Counted from the stretch's first letter, positions 19,201 to 28,899 are shown. The stretch: 36,231 bases of DNA from Xanthomonas cucurbitae (GCF_002939885.1 NZ_MDED01000035.1:1-36231); one strand, 5' to 3'. Translations and numbers: made by a program. The notes: generated by a model not told the origin, from the letters alone.

Positions 19201-19691
19201 ACCTGGACAGCTTCAACGCCTTCATCCGCGAGCAGATCAACCAGTCCGCCGCGCTCAGCGTCATCGTCAACCGCCCCCGCGACCTCACCCGCGCCCAGCT
19301 GCGTGAGGTACGCCTGCTGCTCGACCAGCACGGCTACAGCGAGGCCCACCTGCGCGGCGCGTGGCGCGACAGCACCCAGCAGGAGGTCGCCGCCAGCATC
19401 ATCGGCTACATCCGCCGTGCCGCGCTGGGCGAGGCATTGGTGCCGTTCGAGCAGCGTGTCGACAAGGCCATGCAGAGCATCTATGCCCAGCGCAGCTGGA
19501 CGCCGGTGCAGCGGCGCTGGCTCAAGCGGCTGGCCCAGCAGCTGATACACGAGGTGGTCATGGACCGCGACACCGTGCAACGCAACTTCAGCGGCGATGG
19601 CGGCGCCCTGCAGCTGGACCGCCTGCTCGATGGCCGGCTGGACCAGATCTTGGGCGATCTGGGCGAGCATCTGTGGGATCAGACTGGCTGA
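16218..19691 (+). CDS. hsdR: Type I restriction enzyme, R subunit
   Basis: The 1157-aa protein is the motor and nuclease subunit of a type I restriction-modification system. It starts with a DUF4145-like region (NTTLIKLRQFAEALAQDL) and a coiled coil (about 150-235). The nuclease core follows: ADYVLF near 301 and VVEAKRK near 316, giving the PD-(D/E)xK residues. The SF2 helicase has Walker A ATGTGKTRT near 467, DEAHRGY near 568, TATPAKHT, and motif VI GRATRR near 817. A C-terminal EcoEI-type domain completes it. The longest frame begins at 16164, but homologous sequence begins at TVDSNFSFLQEHD, so the GTG at 16218 with an upstream CGGA is preferred. It is the first gene of the operon; the fic gene follows after 88 bp. 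Confidence 0.93.
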   Translation: MTVDSNFSFLQEHDPVFFKLASMAEQVFASDPNTTLIKLRQFAEALAQDLAGRAGILHDQRTTQADLIYQLARELRLDRRILELFHVLRVEDNKATHSFTTQHREAMDGLKVARDLAVWYHRAFGRNTAEFKAGAFVPPKDPAAPLRDVQAEVHRLKAELDTARQQHDQSQALAELKNSEAKLNAELAEAMDVEAREQSALAVQREQELQRLRQDFEQRIASLQQPDTARPAATQQVAGATQQASNNFDLSEDLTRILIDQQLREAGWEADSLDLTHAKGIRPEKGRNLAIAEWPTKVPRANADYVLFAGLTPVAVVEAKRKQINIADRIPQAERYARDFVMSRDLTPAYSATIQIAGWADGQGGHFQVPLAFACNGRPYVKQLAEQSGIWFRDLRSPANLRRPLQKFHTPEDIADLLTRDRDQAERDLAQEGFAYLNLRDYQQRAIQAVEDALASGSRNCLLAMATGTGKTRTMIGLIYRLLKAERFHRILFLVDRSALGTQATEAMQDMQLEQNQTLTQIYNLDGLDDTRTADETRVQVATVQAMVRRIFQSDDPPPIGTFDCIVVDEAHRGYTLDQEMTEGELAVRDHAQYLSQYRRVLDYFDACRIGLTATPAKHTTEIFGKPIYTYSYREAVADDWLIDHEPPIRYTTALGKNGIHFDRGERVSVINTQTGEVDTADLEDELDFNIESFNRRVITADFDRVVCEQLAIELDPDGEEKALIFCVSQPHAERVKNQLDEAFKQVHGKYYNQASVAVITGKSDKVDQLIRNYKNERHPTIAITVDLLTTGIDVPRIANLVFMRRVRSRILYEQMKGRATRRCDDIGKTVFRIFDPVDLYTALEDVDTMRPLVKDPNISIEQLVHELSQQRSFDAPGSNGGSHADDALDQLSQRIMRVLRKAQHRAEQRPDLRDKLSELETSWGVAPAVLHTHLHKLGARNAASFLREHSRLVEQLAEVGVLLGTDRYPVISEHTDTLLERAQNYGVNEAPTDYLDSFNAFIREQINQSAALSVIVNRPRDLTRAQLREVRLLLDQHGYSEAHLRGAWRDSTQQEVAASIIGYIRRAALGEALVPFEQRVDKAMQSIYAQRSWTPVQRRWLKRLAQQLIHEVVMDRDTVQRNFSGDGGALQLDRLLDGRLDQILGDLGEHLWDQTG

Positions 19692-19714
19692 GTCAGTAAT
19701 TGACACTGGCGTAT

Positions 19715-19741
19715 GAGCCGATTAGTCGGGATAATCGGCTC
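19715..19741 (+). promoter_or_regulatory. 27-bp palindrome, upstream copy (putative fic operator)
   Basis: GAGCCGATTA and its exact complement TAATCGGCTC flank a 7-nt centre, giving a perfect 10-bp inverted repeat. It lies in the hsdR-fic gap, 39 bp before the fic ATG. A similar 27-bp copy follows at 19749-19775. Confidence 0.6.
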
Positions 19742-19748
19742 ATTCAAA

Positions 19749-19775
19749 GAGCCAATTAAATCGACCAATCGGCTC
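19749..19775 (+). promoter_or_regulatory. 27-bp palindrome, downstream copy (putative fic operator)
   Basis: This second copy has the same length and outer arms (GAGCC and CGGCTC) as 19715-19741, with a less perfect interior. The copies are 34 bp apart start to start. It ends 4 bp before the fic ATG and fills the position where a ribosome binding site would be, so a bound protein or an RNA hairpin could block initiation. Confidence 0.6.
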
Positions 19776-19779
19776 ACCG

Positions 19780-20982
19780 ATGCCCAACCGAACAACCGCC
19801 CCCTGCACTCGCTGGATCTGGCAACAGCCCGACTGGCCTCGCGTCCACTGGCAGGCCGATGCCCTGGCGGCACTGCTGCGCGACTGCCAGCACGCGCACG
19901 GCCAGCTGCTCGGCATGGCTGGCGCGGTCGCCGGCGACCAGCAGGCCGCCGAAGCGCTGGACACCCTGCTCTCCAACATCGTCACCTCCTCGGCCATCGA
20001 GGGCGAGCGGCTGGATGTCGGCTCGGTACGCTCCTCGCTGGCCCGCCATCTGGGCCTGGCCGAAGACAGCCCTCGCCGCACCACTGGCCGCAGCGAGGGG
20101 CTGGCCGCGCTGATGCTAGACGCCACCGGCCACCCCGACACCCCGCTGGACCTGCCCCGCCTGCTGCAATGGCACCGCTGGCTGTTTGCCGAACAGGACA
20201 GTCTGCTGCCCACGCGCATCCGCATTGGCGCGCTGCGTGGCGATGAGCCGATGCAGGTCGTCTCCGGCCGGCTCGACCGCCCCACCGTCCACTTCGAAGC
20301 CCCGCCGCGAGAGGGGCTCGACACCCAGCTCGCCGCCTTCCTCGACTGGTTCGCCAGCTCGCGCACCGACGCCACGCTGGACCCGCTGCTGCGTGCCGGC
20401 ATCGCCCATCTGTGGTTCGTCACTCTGCACCCGTTCGACGACGGCAATGGCCGCCTCACCCGCGCACTCACCGATCTCGCCCTGGCCCAGGCGCAACCGC
20501 AGGCGATCCACTTCCATGCACTGTCGGCCAGCATCCTCGCCGACCGCAGCGGCTACTACCGCAGCCTGGAAACTACCCAGAAAGGCCTGCTCGACATCAC
20601 CCACTGGTTACACTGGTTCCTCACTACCCTGCACGACAGCCTCATACAGGCACTGCACCGCATCGATCGAGTATTGGCCAAAGCACGCTTCTGGCAGCAG
20701 CATCACGCACAGCCGCTGTCGGCCGAACAGGTCAAGGTGCTCAATCGCCTGCTCGACGGCGGCGAACGCGGCTTCGAACACGGCATCAGCGCCTCGCAAT
20801 ACCAGGCCGTGGCCAAGGTCTCCAAGGCCACCGCCACCCGCCACCTGGCCGACCTGCTGGAAAAAGGCTGCCTGCGCCGCCTGCCCGGCAGTGGCCGCAG
20901 CACCCGTTACGCCATCAACACGCCGGCCTCCAGCATCGCGCTGCCGGCCCGCACCACTTCAGAACAAGGCAGCACCCCATGA
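19780..20982 (+). CDS. fic: Fic-family AMP-transferase within the hsd operon
   Basis: The 400-aa protein has a DUF4172-like N-terminus (RWIWQQPDWPRVHWQ), the Fic core with an intact catalytic motif HPFDDGNGRLTR at 217-228, and a C-terminal winged-helix-like domain (SASQYQAVAKVSKATATRHL, about 345-365). Fic proteins usually transfer AMP to hydroxyl groups of target proteins. An N-terminal inhibitory motif of the (S/T)xxxEG type is present as S70-x3-E74-G75, so the enzyme should be self-inhibited (class II). Its TGA overlaps the hsdM ATG (ATGA), so it is coupled to the methylase. No Shine-Dalgarno sequence precedes the ATG. Two palindromes upstream suggest that its own DNA-binding domain may regulate it. 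The target is unknown; HsdR, HsdM or DNA gyrase are possible. Confidence 0.9.
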   Translation: MPNRTTAPCTRWIWQQPDWPRVHWQADALAALLRDCQHAHGQLLGMAGAVAGDQQAAEALDTLLSNIVTSSAIEGERLDVGSVRSSLARHLGLAEDSPRRTTGRSEGLAALMLDATGHPDTPLDLPRLLQWHRWLFAEQDSLLPTRIRIGALRGDEPMQVVSGRLDRPTVHFEAPPREGLDTQLAAFLDWFASSRTDATLDPLLRAGIAHLWFVTLHPFDDGNGRLTRALTDLALAQAQPQAIHFHALSASILADRSGYYRSLETTQKGLLDITHWLHWFLTTLHDSLIQALHRIDRVLAKARFWQQHHAQPLSAEQVKVLNRLLDGGERGFEHGISASQYQAVAKVSKATATRHLADLLEKGCLRRLPGSGRSTRYAINTPASSIALPARTTSEQGSTP

Positions 20983-22517
20983 CCCATAACGATATCGTCC
21001 AGAAACTCTGGAACCTCTGCGACGTCCTGCGCGACGACGGCATCAACTACAGCGACTACGTCACCGAGCTGGTGCTGCTGCTGTTCGTCAAGATGGAATA
21101 CGAGCAGGTACGCAACAACGACGCCTTCGAGCACAAGCTGCCCGCCGGCAGCCGCTGGCCTGATCTCAACGGCAAGTCCGGCCTCAACCTGCTCAATCAC
21201 TACCGGCAAATGCTGCTGGACTTAGGGAAGAGCAGCGATCCAATGATCGCCGCCATCTACGCCGACGCGCAGACCCGCCTCAAGGAGCCGCGTCATCTGG
21301 AAACCCTGGTGACCGCGCTCGACGGGCTGGACTGGTTCAGCGCGCGCGAGGACGGCCTGGGCGACCTTTACGAAGGCCTGCTGCAGAAGAACGCCAACGA
21401 GACCAAGTCCGGCGCCGGCCAGTACTTCACCCCGCGCCCGCTGATCGACGCCATCATCCGCTGCCTGCAGCCGCAGCCCGGCGAAACCCTGCAGGATCCG
21501 GCCGCCGGTACCGCCGGCTTTCTGATCGCCGCCGATGCCTACATCAAGGCCAACACCGACGATCTGTACACGCTCGACGACAAAGCCCGCCGCTTCCAGC
21601 AGCACAAGGCCTATACCGGCATGGAGCTGGTGCCCGGCACCCGCCGCCTGGCGCTGATGAACTGCCTGCTGCACGGCCTGTCCGGCGAAGGCGCCGGCGT
21701 GGTCCAGCTCGGCAACAGCCTGGGTGATCCCGGCAAGAAACTGCCTCCCGTGAACATCATCCTGTCCAACCCGCCATTCGGCACCGCCAAGGGCGGCGGC
21801 GGACCCACCCGTGACGACCTCACCTACAAGACCAGCAACAAGCAGCTTGCCTTTTTGCAGCACATCTACCGAGGCCTGAAGCCCGGTGGCCGCGCCGCCG
21901 TGGTGCTGCCGGACAACGTGCTGTTCGAGGCCGGCGTCGGTACCGAGATCCGCCGCGACCTGATGGACAAGTGCAACCTGCACACCCTGCTGCGCCTGCC
22001 CACCGGCATCTTCTACGCGCAGGGCGTCAAGACCAATGTGCTGTTCTTCCAGAAAGGCACCGCCGCCAACCCGCGCCAGGACACCCACTGCACCCAGGCG
22101 ACGTGGGTCTACGACCTGCGCAGCAACATGCCTAACTTCGGCAAGCGCACCCCGTTCGGGCCGGCGCATCTGAAACCGTTCGAGGAGGCCTACGGCACCG
22201 ATCCCAACGGCGCCAACCCGCGCACCGATGAAGGGGAACAAGGGCGCTTCCGTTGCTTCACTCGCGCCCAGATCGCCGAGCGCGGCGACTCGCTGGACAT
22301 CAGCTGGCTCAAGGACGCCGACAGCGTAGATGCCAGCAGCCTGCCCGCACCCGAAGTGCTGGCCGCCGAAGCGATGGCCGAACTCAGCGAAGCGCTGCGC
22401 GAACTCGACGCGCTGATGCAGGCGCTGGGCGCCGGTGATGAGGCGCTCGAACAGAAGCGGCTGCTGGCCGAGGTGATGGGGCTGGAAGTGACCAGCGGCG
22501 AGGTGGACGGTGAGTGA
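20979..22517 (+). CDS. hsdM: Type I modification methylase, M subunit
   Basis: The 512-aa protein is the N6-adenine methyltransferase subunit. The N-terminal helical domain starts MTHNDIVQKLWNLCDVLRDD. The SAM-binding core has QYFTPRPLIDAI and DPAAGTAGFL near 173, and the catalytic NPPFG lies near 265. The frame is open for 168 codons further upstream, but the ATG at 20979 is the clear start: it overlaps the fic TGA and matches the family N-terminus. With HsdS it makes the modification enzyme and with HsdR the restriction complex. The stop overlaps the hsdS start by 8 nt. Confidence 0.94.
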   Translation: MTHNDIVQKLWNLCDVLRDDGINYSDYVTELVLLLFVKMEYEQVRNNDAFEHKLPAGSRWPDLNGKSGLNLLNHYRQMLLDLGKSSDPMIAAIYADAQTRLKEPRHLETLVTALDGLDWFSAREDGLGDLYEGLLQKNANETKSGAGQYFTPRPLIDAIIRCLQPQPGETLQDPAAGTAGFLIAADAYIKANTDDLYTLDDKARRFQQHKAYTGMELVPGTRRLALMNCLLHGLSGEGAGVVQLGNSLGDPGKKLPPVNIILSNPPFGTAKGGGGPTRDDLTYKTSNKQLAFLQHIYRGLKPGGRAAVVLPDNVLFEAGVGTEIRRDLMDKCNLHTLLRLPTGIFYAQGVKTNVLFFQKGTAANPRQDTHCTQATWVYDLRSNMPNFGKRTPFGPAHLKPFEEAYGTDPNGANPRTDEGEQGRFRCFTRAQIAERGDSLDISWLKDADSVDASSLPAPEVLAAEAMAELSEALRELDALMQALGAGDEALEQKRLLAEVMGLEVTSGEVDGE

Positions 22518-23877
22518 GTTGCCGGCTGGGTGGTGCACTAGCGCTCTTTCGGGTTTAGCGGACACAGTCAGAGGCGTTACCTACAACAAATCACAAGCTC
22601 AAAGCACCGCCGAAGAAGGCCTACTCCCCATTCTTCGCGCAAATAACATCAATTCCGGGAAGCTCGTCGTTGATGACCTGGTTTTCGTTCCAGAAGATTG
22701 CGTATCGAGGACGCAAGCCCTTTTGGCAGGCGACATCGTCGTCGCCATGTCCAGCGGAAGCCGAAGCATTGTGGGTAAAAGCGCACAGGTCGAGGCTCCA
22801 TGGTCAGGTAGCTTTGGAGCCTTTTGCGGCGTGCTCCGTGCCTCGCAAGAAATTGATGCTCGCTATCTCTATCACTTCACTCAAAGTCGCGCGTACCGTG
22901 ATCGTGTCTCGGAACTTGCGGCTGGCGTAAACATTAACAATCTAAAGCCCGGGCACTTCGAGGAAATTTCAGTCCCGCTCGCTCCGCTCGCAGAGCAAAA
23001 GCGCATCGCGCAGAAGCTGGATGCGCTGCTGGCCCAGGTCGACACCCTCAAGACCCGCATCGACGCCATCCCTGCCCTGCTCAAGCGCTTCCGTCAGTCC
23101 ACACTCGCTGCGGCTTTTTCAGCGCGCCTAACCGGGAACGGCGACATCCCCGCTGAAGCTGTTCATTGGCAGGAGGTGAAATTTTCATCGGTGATCGAGG
23201 ACCTGAGGTATGGCACCGCGCAGAAGTGCGACTATAACGGCGGTACTACTGGCGTACTTAGAATCCCCAACATTGGCAATAAGGGGATTGTTCTTGATGA
23301 CATGAAGTCTTCCGACTTTTCAAAAACCGAGATCAAGAAGCTCGAACTCATGAAGGGGGATATCGTCCTGATTCGCTCGAACGGAAGCGTGGAGCTAGTT
23401 GGAAAGTCCGCTGTTGTATCCGAAAAAGAACAGGGTCTTCTATTTGCCGGATACTTAATTCGCGTTCGCCTTGATAAAGCGAAATCCATCCCGAGATTTG
23501 TCAATTATTGGCTCAAATCTCCTGCGATTCGCCAAGTGATCGAGCAGATCGCTAGATCCACGAGCGGCGTCAACAACATCAATAGCGACGAAATAAAGTC
23601 GCTAACATTCACTTTTCCCGCGCTTTCCGCCCAAGCCGAAATCGTCCGCCGCGTCGAGCAGCTCTTCGCCTACGCCGATCAGCTGGAAGCCAAGGTCGCA
23701 GCTGCGCGAAAGCGCATCGACGCCCTGACCCAGAGCCTGCTCGCCAAGGCCTTCTGCGGCGAACTGGTGCCGCAGGACCCCAGCGACGAACCGGCCAGCG
23801 TGCTGCTGGAACGCATCCGCGCCCAGCGCGCCGCCGCACCCAAACCAAAACGTGGCCGCAAGGCGGCAACAAGCTGA
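22510..23877 (+). CDS. hsdS: Type I specificity subunit
   Basis: The 455-aa protein has the two-half layout of HsdS. The first target-recognition domain (about 1-155) is followed by the central conserved helix (LAEQKRIAQKLDALLAQVDTLK in outline), then the second recognition domain (about 215-375) and the distal conserved helix (AEIVRRVEQLFAYADQLE). The recognition domains set the two half-sites of the bipartite DNA target, which cannot be read from sequence. The GTG start at 22510 lies inside the end of hsdM, with GAGGTGG just upstream. Both recognition domains are visibly richer in A and T and use rarer codons than the conserved helices, which points to domain swapping. Confidence 0.93.
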   Translation: MSELPAGWCTSALSGLADTVRGVTYNKSQAQSTAEEGLLPILRANNINSGKLVVDDLVFVPEDCVSRTQALLAGDIVVAMSSGSRSIVGKSAQVEAPWSGSFGAFCGVLRASQEIDARYLYHFTQSRAYRDRVSELAAGVNINNLKPGHFEEISVPLAPLAEQKRIAQKLDALLAQVDTLKTRIDAIPALLKRFRQSTLAAAFSARLTGNGDIPAEAVHWQEVKFSSVIEDLRYGTAQKCDYNGGTTGVLRIPNIGNKGIVLDDMKSSDFSKTEIKKLELMKGDIVLIRSNGSVELVGKSAVVSEKEQGLLFAGYLIRVRLDKAKSIPRFVNYWLKSPAIRQVIEQIARSTSGVNNINSDEIKSLTFTFPALSAQAEIVRRVEQLFAYADQLEAKVAAARKRIDALTQSLLAKAFCGELVPQDPSDEPASVLLERIRAQRAAAPKPKRGRKAATS

Positions 23878-23939
23878 CCCTGTGGCCCCCCATGTCACGA
23901 TAGTTGTCCGCTCCCTTGAATCCTCAGATGGAGACCCAG

Positions 23940-24122
23940 ATGGCCCGCTACAGCCTCGAACTCAACGACCAAATCGTCCGGCGGATGCAGCGAGGCCTGT
24001 ACAGCGCGCGTCATTCACCCCTTGCGCGCCTGCAACCACGCCCGGATCTGCGGCACACGCTGGTCGCGCAGCTTGACCCGGGTCTGGATGGTGCTGATGG
24101 CGGTGTCCGCTTCGCGGCGTGA
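23940..24122 (+). pseudogene. Short orphan ORF, probable gene fragment after hsdS
   Basis: An ATG at 23940 with a good GGAG 6 nt upstream opens MARYSLELNDQIVRRMQRG. After about 22 codons the frame runs into the antisense of the aminopeptidase gene, where it loses any natural character. It looks like the 5' end of a gene cut off at the junction between the hsd operon and the conserved chromosome. The parent family is not recognised. Confidence 0.3.
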
Positions 24123-26678
24123 GGTGGGGGCGATGTACTTGTCGGCATAGGTCTTGATCTTGTCGACGGTCTTCAGGTCGAAAGAGCCATCGGCCAGGCC
24201 GGGGTAGTAGCGCGCACGCGAGGTGGTGTCGACCAATGCGTCGACCTGGCGGCGATGGGCAACGGCAAAATCGAACGCCAGCTCCGGGTGCTCTTTCGCC
24301 ACCGTGCGGATCATGCTGGCGGCATTGGTTGCCCCGGGTTCGCTGGTGAGGGCCAGCGCCAGGGCGCGAGCAGCCAGTGCGGGGTCCTTGGCCTGGGCCA
24401 GATAGAGGTAGTCTTCGTCGCGCACCATTGCGGAGGGTTCCTTCTTCGCCATTGCCTGCAGCGTCTGCCAGGTGGCGGCATCGGCATGCCGGGCGACGAT
24501 GCCGAGCACGGTGCTGCGCAGCTCCGGCGACAATGCGGCGGGCTTGGCCGGGAAGGCGGCGAAGCGGCGTTGCGCCTCGGCGATCACGGCGGGGTCGTCC
24601 AGCGAACTCAGCGAGATCATCAATTGCGCGCGCAATTGCTTGACCTGCGCGGTGTCGCCATCGCGCTCATCCCAGCCATAGCGGGCGAACACGGGTGCCA
24701 ACCGCGCCAGCGCGTAGCGGCGCCAGGCGGCGCGGTCGGTTGCAGCGTTCTGGAACAGAACATCCAGGTCCACGAACGTGGCGGAGACGATTTTCCAAAG
24801 ATCCGGCGCCGCATCGGCCGGCAAGCTGGCGGTGAGGTCGAGCAGGTCCGCATCCGGCTGCAGCCCGACCGTTGCCAGCGCAGCGGTGTCGAGCAGGATG
24901 CCCAGTTGGTCCACCACCGGCAGCGTCGGCAAGCGCGCGGTCAGCGCGGTGAACTGCGCAGGCGCATACAACGTGCGGTAGTAGCCCTTCTGGCCGGCGT
25001 TGACCAGCACCGGGGCATCGCAGCCGGGCACTTTGAGCTGCGCGGTGTGGTCCACCAGCACGCGCTGCGTGTTGCCAGCGCCGTCGCGCACGGTAACAGG
25101 CACGCGCCAGAGCAATGGCTTCTTGTTCGGCCGGTCCAGGGTGTATTCGCCCTGCTCCAGGGTGAGTGTGGTGGTACCGGCATCACAGCGGGTGCTGGTC
25201 GTTATCAGCGGTACGCCCGGTTGCTGGGTGAAGTCGTGGGCGATGTCGATGAAGTGCTTGCCGGGCGCCACCTTGTCGATCTGCTGCCACAACTGGCCGG
25301 TGACCGCATTGCCGTATTGATGCTGACGCAGATACTGCCGCACGCCGGTGCGCCAGTTGTCCGAACCGACATAGTCTTCCAGCATGCCGACCACCGCCTC
25401 GCCCTTGTCGTAGGTGATGGCGTCGAACGCCTGGCTGGCCTGCTCCACGGTGGCCACATGCTGCACCACCGGGTGGGTGGTGGCGTAGGCATCGAGCGCC
25501 ATCGCGTTGCGGCTCTTGTAGGCCGGGCCGGTCTTGTCGATATCCCACTCCGGATGCAGCTTGGCGGTGGTGCGCGCCTCCATCCAGTTGGCGAAGCCTT
25601 CGTTGAGCCACAGGTCGTCCCACCACGCCATGGTCACCAGATTACCGAACCATTGATGGGCGATTTCGTGCGCGGCGATGGTGAACACGTCCTGTTTGTC
25701 GCTGACGGTGGAGACCGCCGGATCCAGCAGTAGGAAACGTTCGAAGGTGAAGATCGCGCCCCAGTTTTCCATCGCACCGAAGAACTGGCTGCTACCGGGC
25801 GCGGCATCGTTGTCCAGCTTGGGCAAGGGATAGGGAATGCCGAAGTAGGCGTTGTATTCGTGCAGCACATCGCGCGCGGACTGCAGTGCGAACCGCGCCT
25901 GATCCACCTTGCCCTTTTGCGCGATCACGCCGATCTCGGTGCCGTTGTCGGCGGTGACGGTGGCGCGCTCGAACTCGCCCATGCTGAGGAACAGCAGGTA
26001 GGTGGACATCTTCGGCGAGGTCTGGAAGGCGATGCGCGTGCGCCCGTTGGCACCCGGCATGGCGGAGGCCACCGGCATGTTGCTCACTGCCATCTGCCCG
26101 GACGGTGCGTTGACGACCAGATCGAAGGTGGCCTTGAAATTGGGTTCGTCCCAGGAAGGCACGAAGCGGCGCGCATCAGAATTCTCGAACTGGGTGAACA
26201 GCGCGCGGCGGGTGCCCTGCGCGGTGGGGTAATCCAGTGCGAACAGGCCCGTGGCCTGCGTGCCGATCGTGCCGCTGTAGTCCAGCGTGAGCAAATACTT
26301 GCCCGGCGCCAGCGCGGCGCCAGTGGCGATGCTGGCGGTTTGCGCGTCGGCATCGGTGGTGACCTTGGCCGCCACCGGGGCGCAGCCTGCCGGGGCCAGC
26401 GTGGCCTTGCCCAAGCGCAGATCCGCCGCCTGCAGCACGATGGCATCGGTAGGCGCCAGTACCTGGAGATCGATACTGACCTTGCCATCGAAGCGCATCG
26501 CCTCGGCATGCGGGGTGATCTCGATGGCGTAATGGCTGGGCCTGGCGGTGCGTGGCAGCTGGGTGGTGATGGCCGCTGGCGTCTTCGTGGCCGGCGCAGG
26601 TGCTGCAGCGTCGACATAGCCGGTCAGGGAGGTACCGGCCAGGGCCAACACGATGGCGGTCGCCAGGAAAAGACGCAT
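24015..26678 (-). CDS. Exported M1-family aminopeptidase
   Basis: The 887-aa protein begins with a Sec signal peptide of about 25 residues, so it works in the periplasm or outside the cell, unlike cytoplasmic PepN. The exopeptidase motif GAMENWG is near 299-305. The zinc site is HEIAHQWFGN at 337-346 with the third ligand in WLNEGFANW (E360). The C-terminal half resembles the ERAP1-like helical domain of the family. It should remove N-terminal residues from peptides. A ribosome site GAGGA precedes the ATG at 26678. It lies downstream of purA but behind a terminator, so it is probably transcribed on its own. Confidence 0.92.
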   Translation of the reverse strand: MRLFLATAIVLALAGTSLTGYVDAAAPAPATKTPAAITTQLPRTARPSHYAIEITPHAEAMRFDGKVSIDLQVLAPTDAIVLQAADLRLGKATLAPAGCAPVAAKVTTDADAQTASIATGAALAPGKYLLTLDYSGTIGTQATGLFALDYPTAQGTRRALFTQFENSDARRFVPSWDEPNFKATFDLVVNAPSGQMAVSNMPVASAMPGANGRTRIAFQTSPKMSTYLLFLSMGEFERATVTADNGTEIGVIAQKGKVDQARFALQSARDVLHEYNAYFGIPYPLPKLDNDAAPGSSQFFGAMENWGAIFTFERFLLLDPAVSTVSDKQDVFTIAAHEIAHQWFGNLVTMAWWDDLWLNEGFANWMEARTTAKLHPEWDIDKTGPAYKSRNAMALDAYATTHPVVQHVATVEQASQAFDAITYDKGEAVVGMLEDYVGSDNWRTGVRQYLRQHQYGNAVTGQLWQQIDKVAPGKHFIDIAHDFTQQPGVPLITTSTRCDAGTTTLTLEQGEYTLDRPNKKPLLWRVPVTVRDGAGNTQRVLVDHTAQLKVPGCDAPVLVNAGQKGYYRTLYAPAQFTALTARLPTLPVVDQLGILLDTAALATVGLQPDADLLDLTASLPADAAPDLWKIVSATFVDLDVLFQNAATDRAAWRRYALARLAPVFARYGWDERDGDTAQVKQLRAQLMISLSSLDDPAVIAEAQRRFAAFPAKPAALSPELRSTVLGIVARHADAATWQTLQAMAKKEPSAMVRDEDYLYLAQAKDPALAARALALALTSEPGATNAASMIRTVAKEHPELAFDFAVAHRRQVDALVDTTSRARYYPGLADGSFDLKTVDKIKTYADKYIAPTSRREADTAISTIQTRVKLRDQRVPQIRAWLQARKG

Positions 26679-26787
26679 GGGTAATCCTCGTAATGGAACG
26701 TCTGGACCTCAGCCGACCATGATCCCCTGCGCCTTCATCGGCGCGTACCGCCGGAAGTCATGCCAATGCTCACCAATCCTCAAACGG

Positions 26788-26814
26788 CAACGGCCCGGAC
26801 TAGCCGGGCCGTTG
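26788..26814 (-). terminator. Intrinsic terminator after purA
   Basis: An 11-bp GC-rich stem (CAACGGCCCGG and its exact complement) closes on a 5-nt loop, 25 bp after the purA stop. Only a short T-run follows on the minus strand. Confidence 0.7.
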
Positions 26815-26838
26815 TGTCTGCGATGCAACGTCAGCCGA

Positions 26839-28416
<1,578 letters not shown>

Positions 28417-28451
28417 TCACGTTTCTCCCGATACCGCTCACCGCAGGCGGA

Positions 28452-28637
28452 TCAATGACGCACGATCCACAGCCCGATGACGGCCAGCACCAGGGTCGCC
28501 GCGCCGATGGCCCGCACCTGCGCGATCGGCAGGCTGAAGAGCTGATCGATCATGCGCTTCCAGGCGATCGGCACGGCGAACAGCAGCAGCCCTTCGATGA
28601 TGAAGATCAGGCATAGGGCGGTCAGCAAGTCATGCAT
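28452..28637 (-). CDS. DUF2065 small membrane protein (YjeT-like)
   Basis: The 61-aa protein starts MHDLLTALCLIFIIEGLLLF, and two hydrophobic helices (about 4-24 and 43-60) make up nearly the whole chain. It matches DUF2065, whose E. coli member YjeT is encoded between hflC and purA, the same position as here. Function is unknown. The frame extends to 28697, but the ATG at 28637 is the family start. Its 5' part and upstream DNA are repeated twice further upstream. Confidence 0.85.
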   Translation of the reverse strand: MHDLLTALCLIFIIEGLLLFAVPIAWKRMIDQLFSLPIAQVRAIGAATLVLAVIGLWIVRH

Positions 28638-28702
28638 GGGCGATGCCGGTGTCCGGGGGACCGGTAGTGTGCCCCGGATCCGCCGCCCGACACGCATCCC
28701 GC

Positions 28703-28789
28703 GTAGGAGCGCACCCGGGCGCGATGGGCATTCCCGGTAAGGCGCTCAAAGCCAGCCGGTAAGGCGCTCGCGCCCAGGTGCGCTCCTAC
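28703..28789. repeat. REP palindrome A (with insertion scar)
   Basis: GTAGGAGCGCACC at the left is complemented by GGTGCGCTCCTAC at the right. Between them GGTAAGGCGCTC occurs twice, separated by AAAGCCAGCC. The AAAGCCAG part equals the last bases of the nearby RAYT gene. Confidence 0.8.
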
Positions 28790-28899
28790 ACGCTCAGAAC
28801 CCGTTGGTCTGGCATGGGCTTCCAGGCGATCGGCATGGTGTGTGGCAGCACGCTTTCGATGACGAAGATCAGGCACAGGGCGGTCAGCAAGTCATGCAT
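28786..28899 (-). pseudogene. Truncated DUF2065 copy 2 (37 codons)
   Basis: The first 27 codons match the intact gene, with MHDLLTALCLIF kept and PIAWK conserved. The frame then diverges and ends in the TAG supplied by the flanking REP. It lacks the second membrane helix. The sequence upstream of its start also matches that of the intact gene. Confidence 0.7.

Noticed and set aside
19701..19731. TTGACA before fic as a sigma-70 promoter with GATAAT
   Set aside because: The spacer is 24 bp, too long for a normal promoter; no better -10 lies at 16-18 bp.
20412..20978. Upstream extension of the hsdM frame
   Set aside because: It runs inside fic in another frame with arginine/proline-rich shadow sequence; the ATGA-coupled ATG at 20979 matches the family start.
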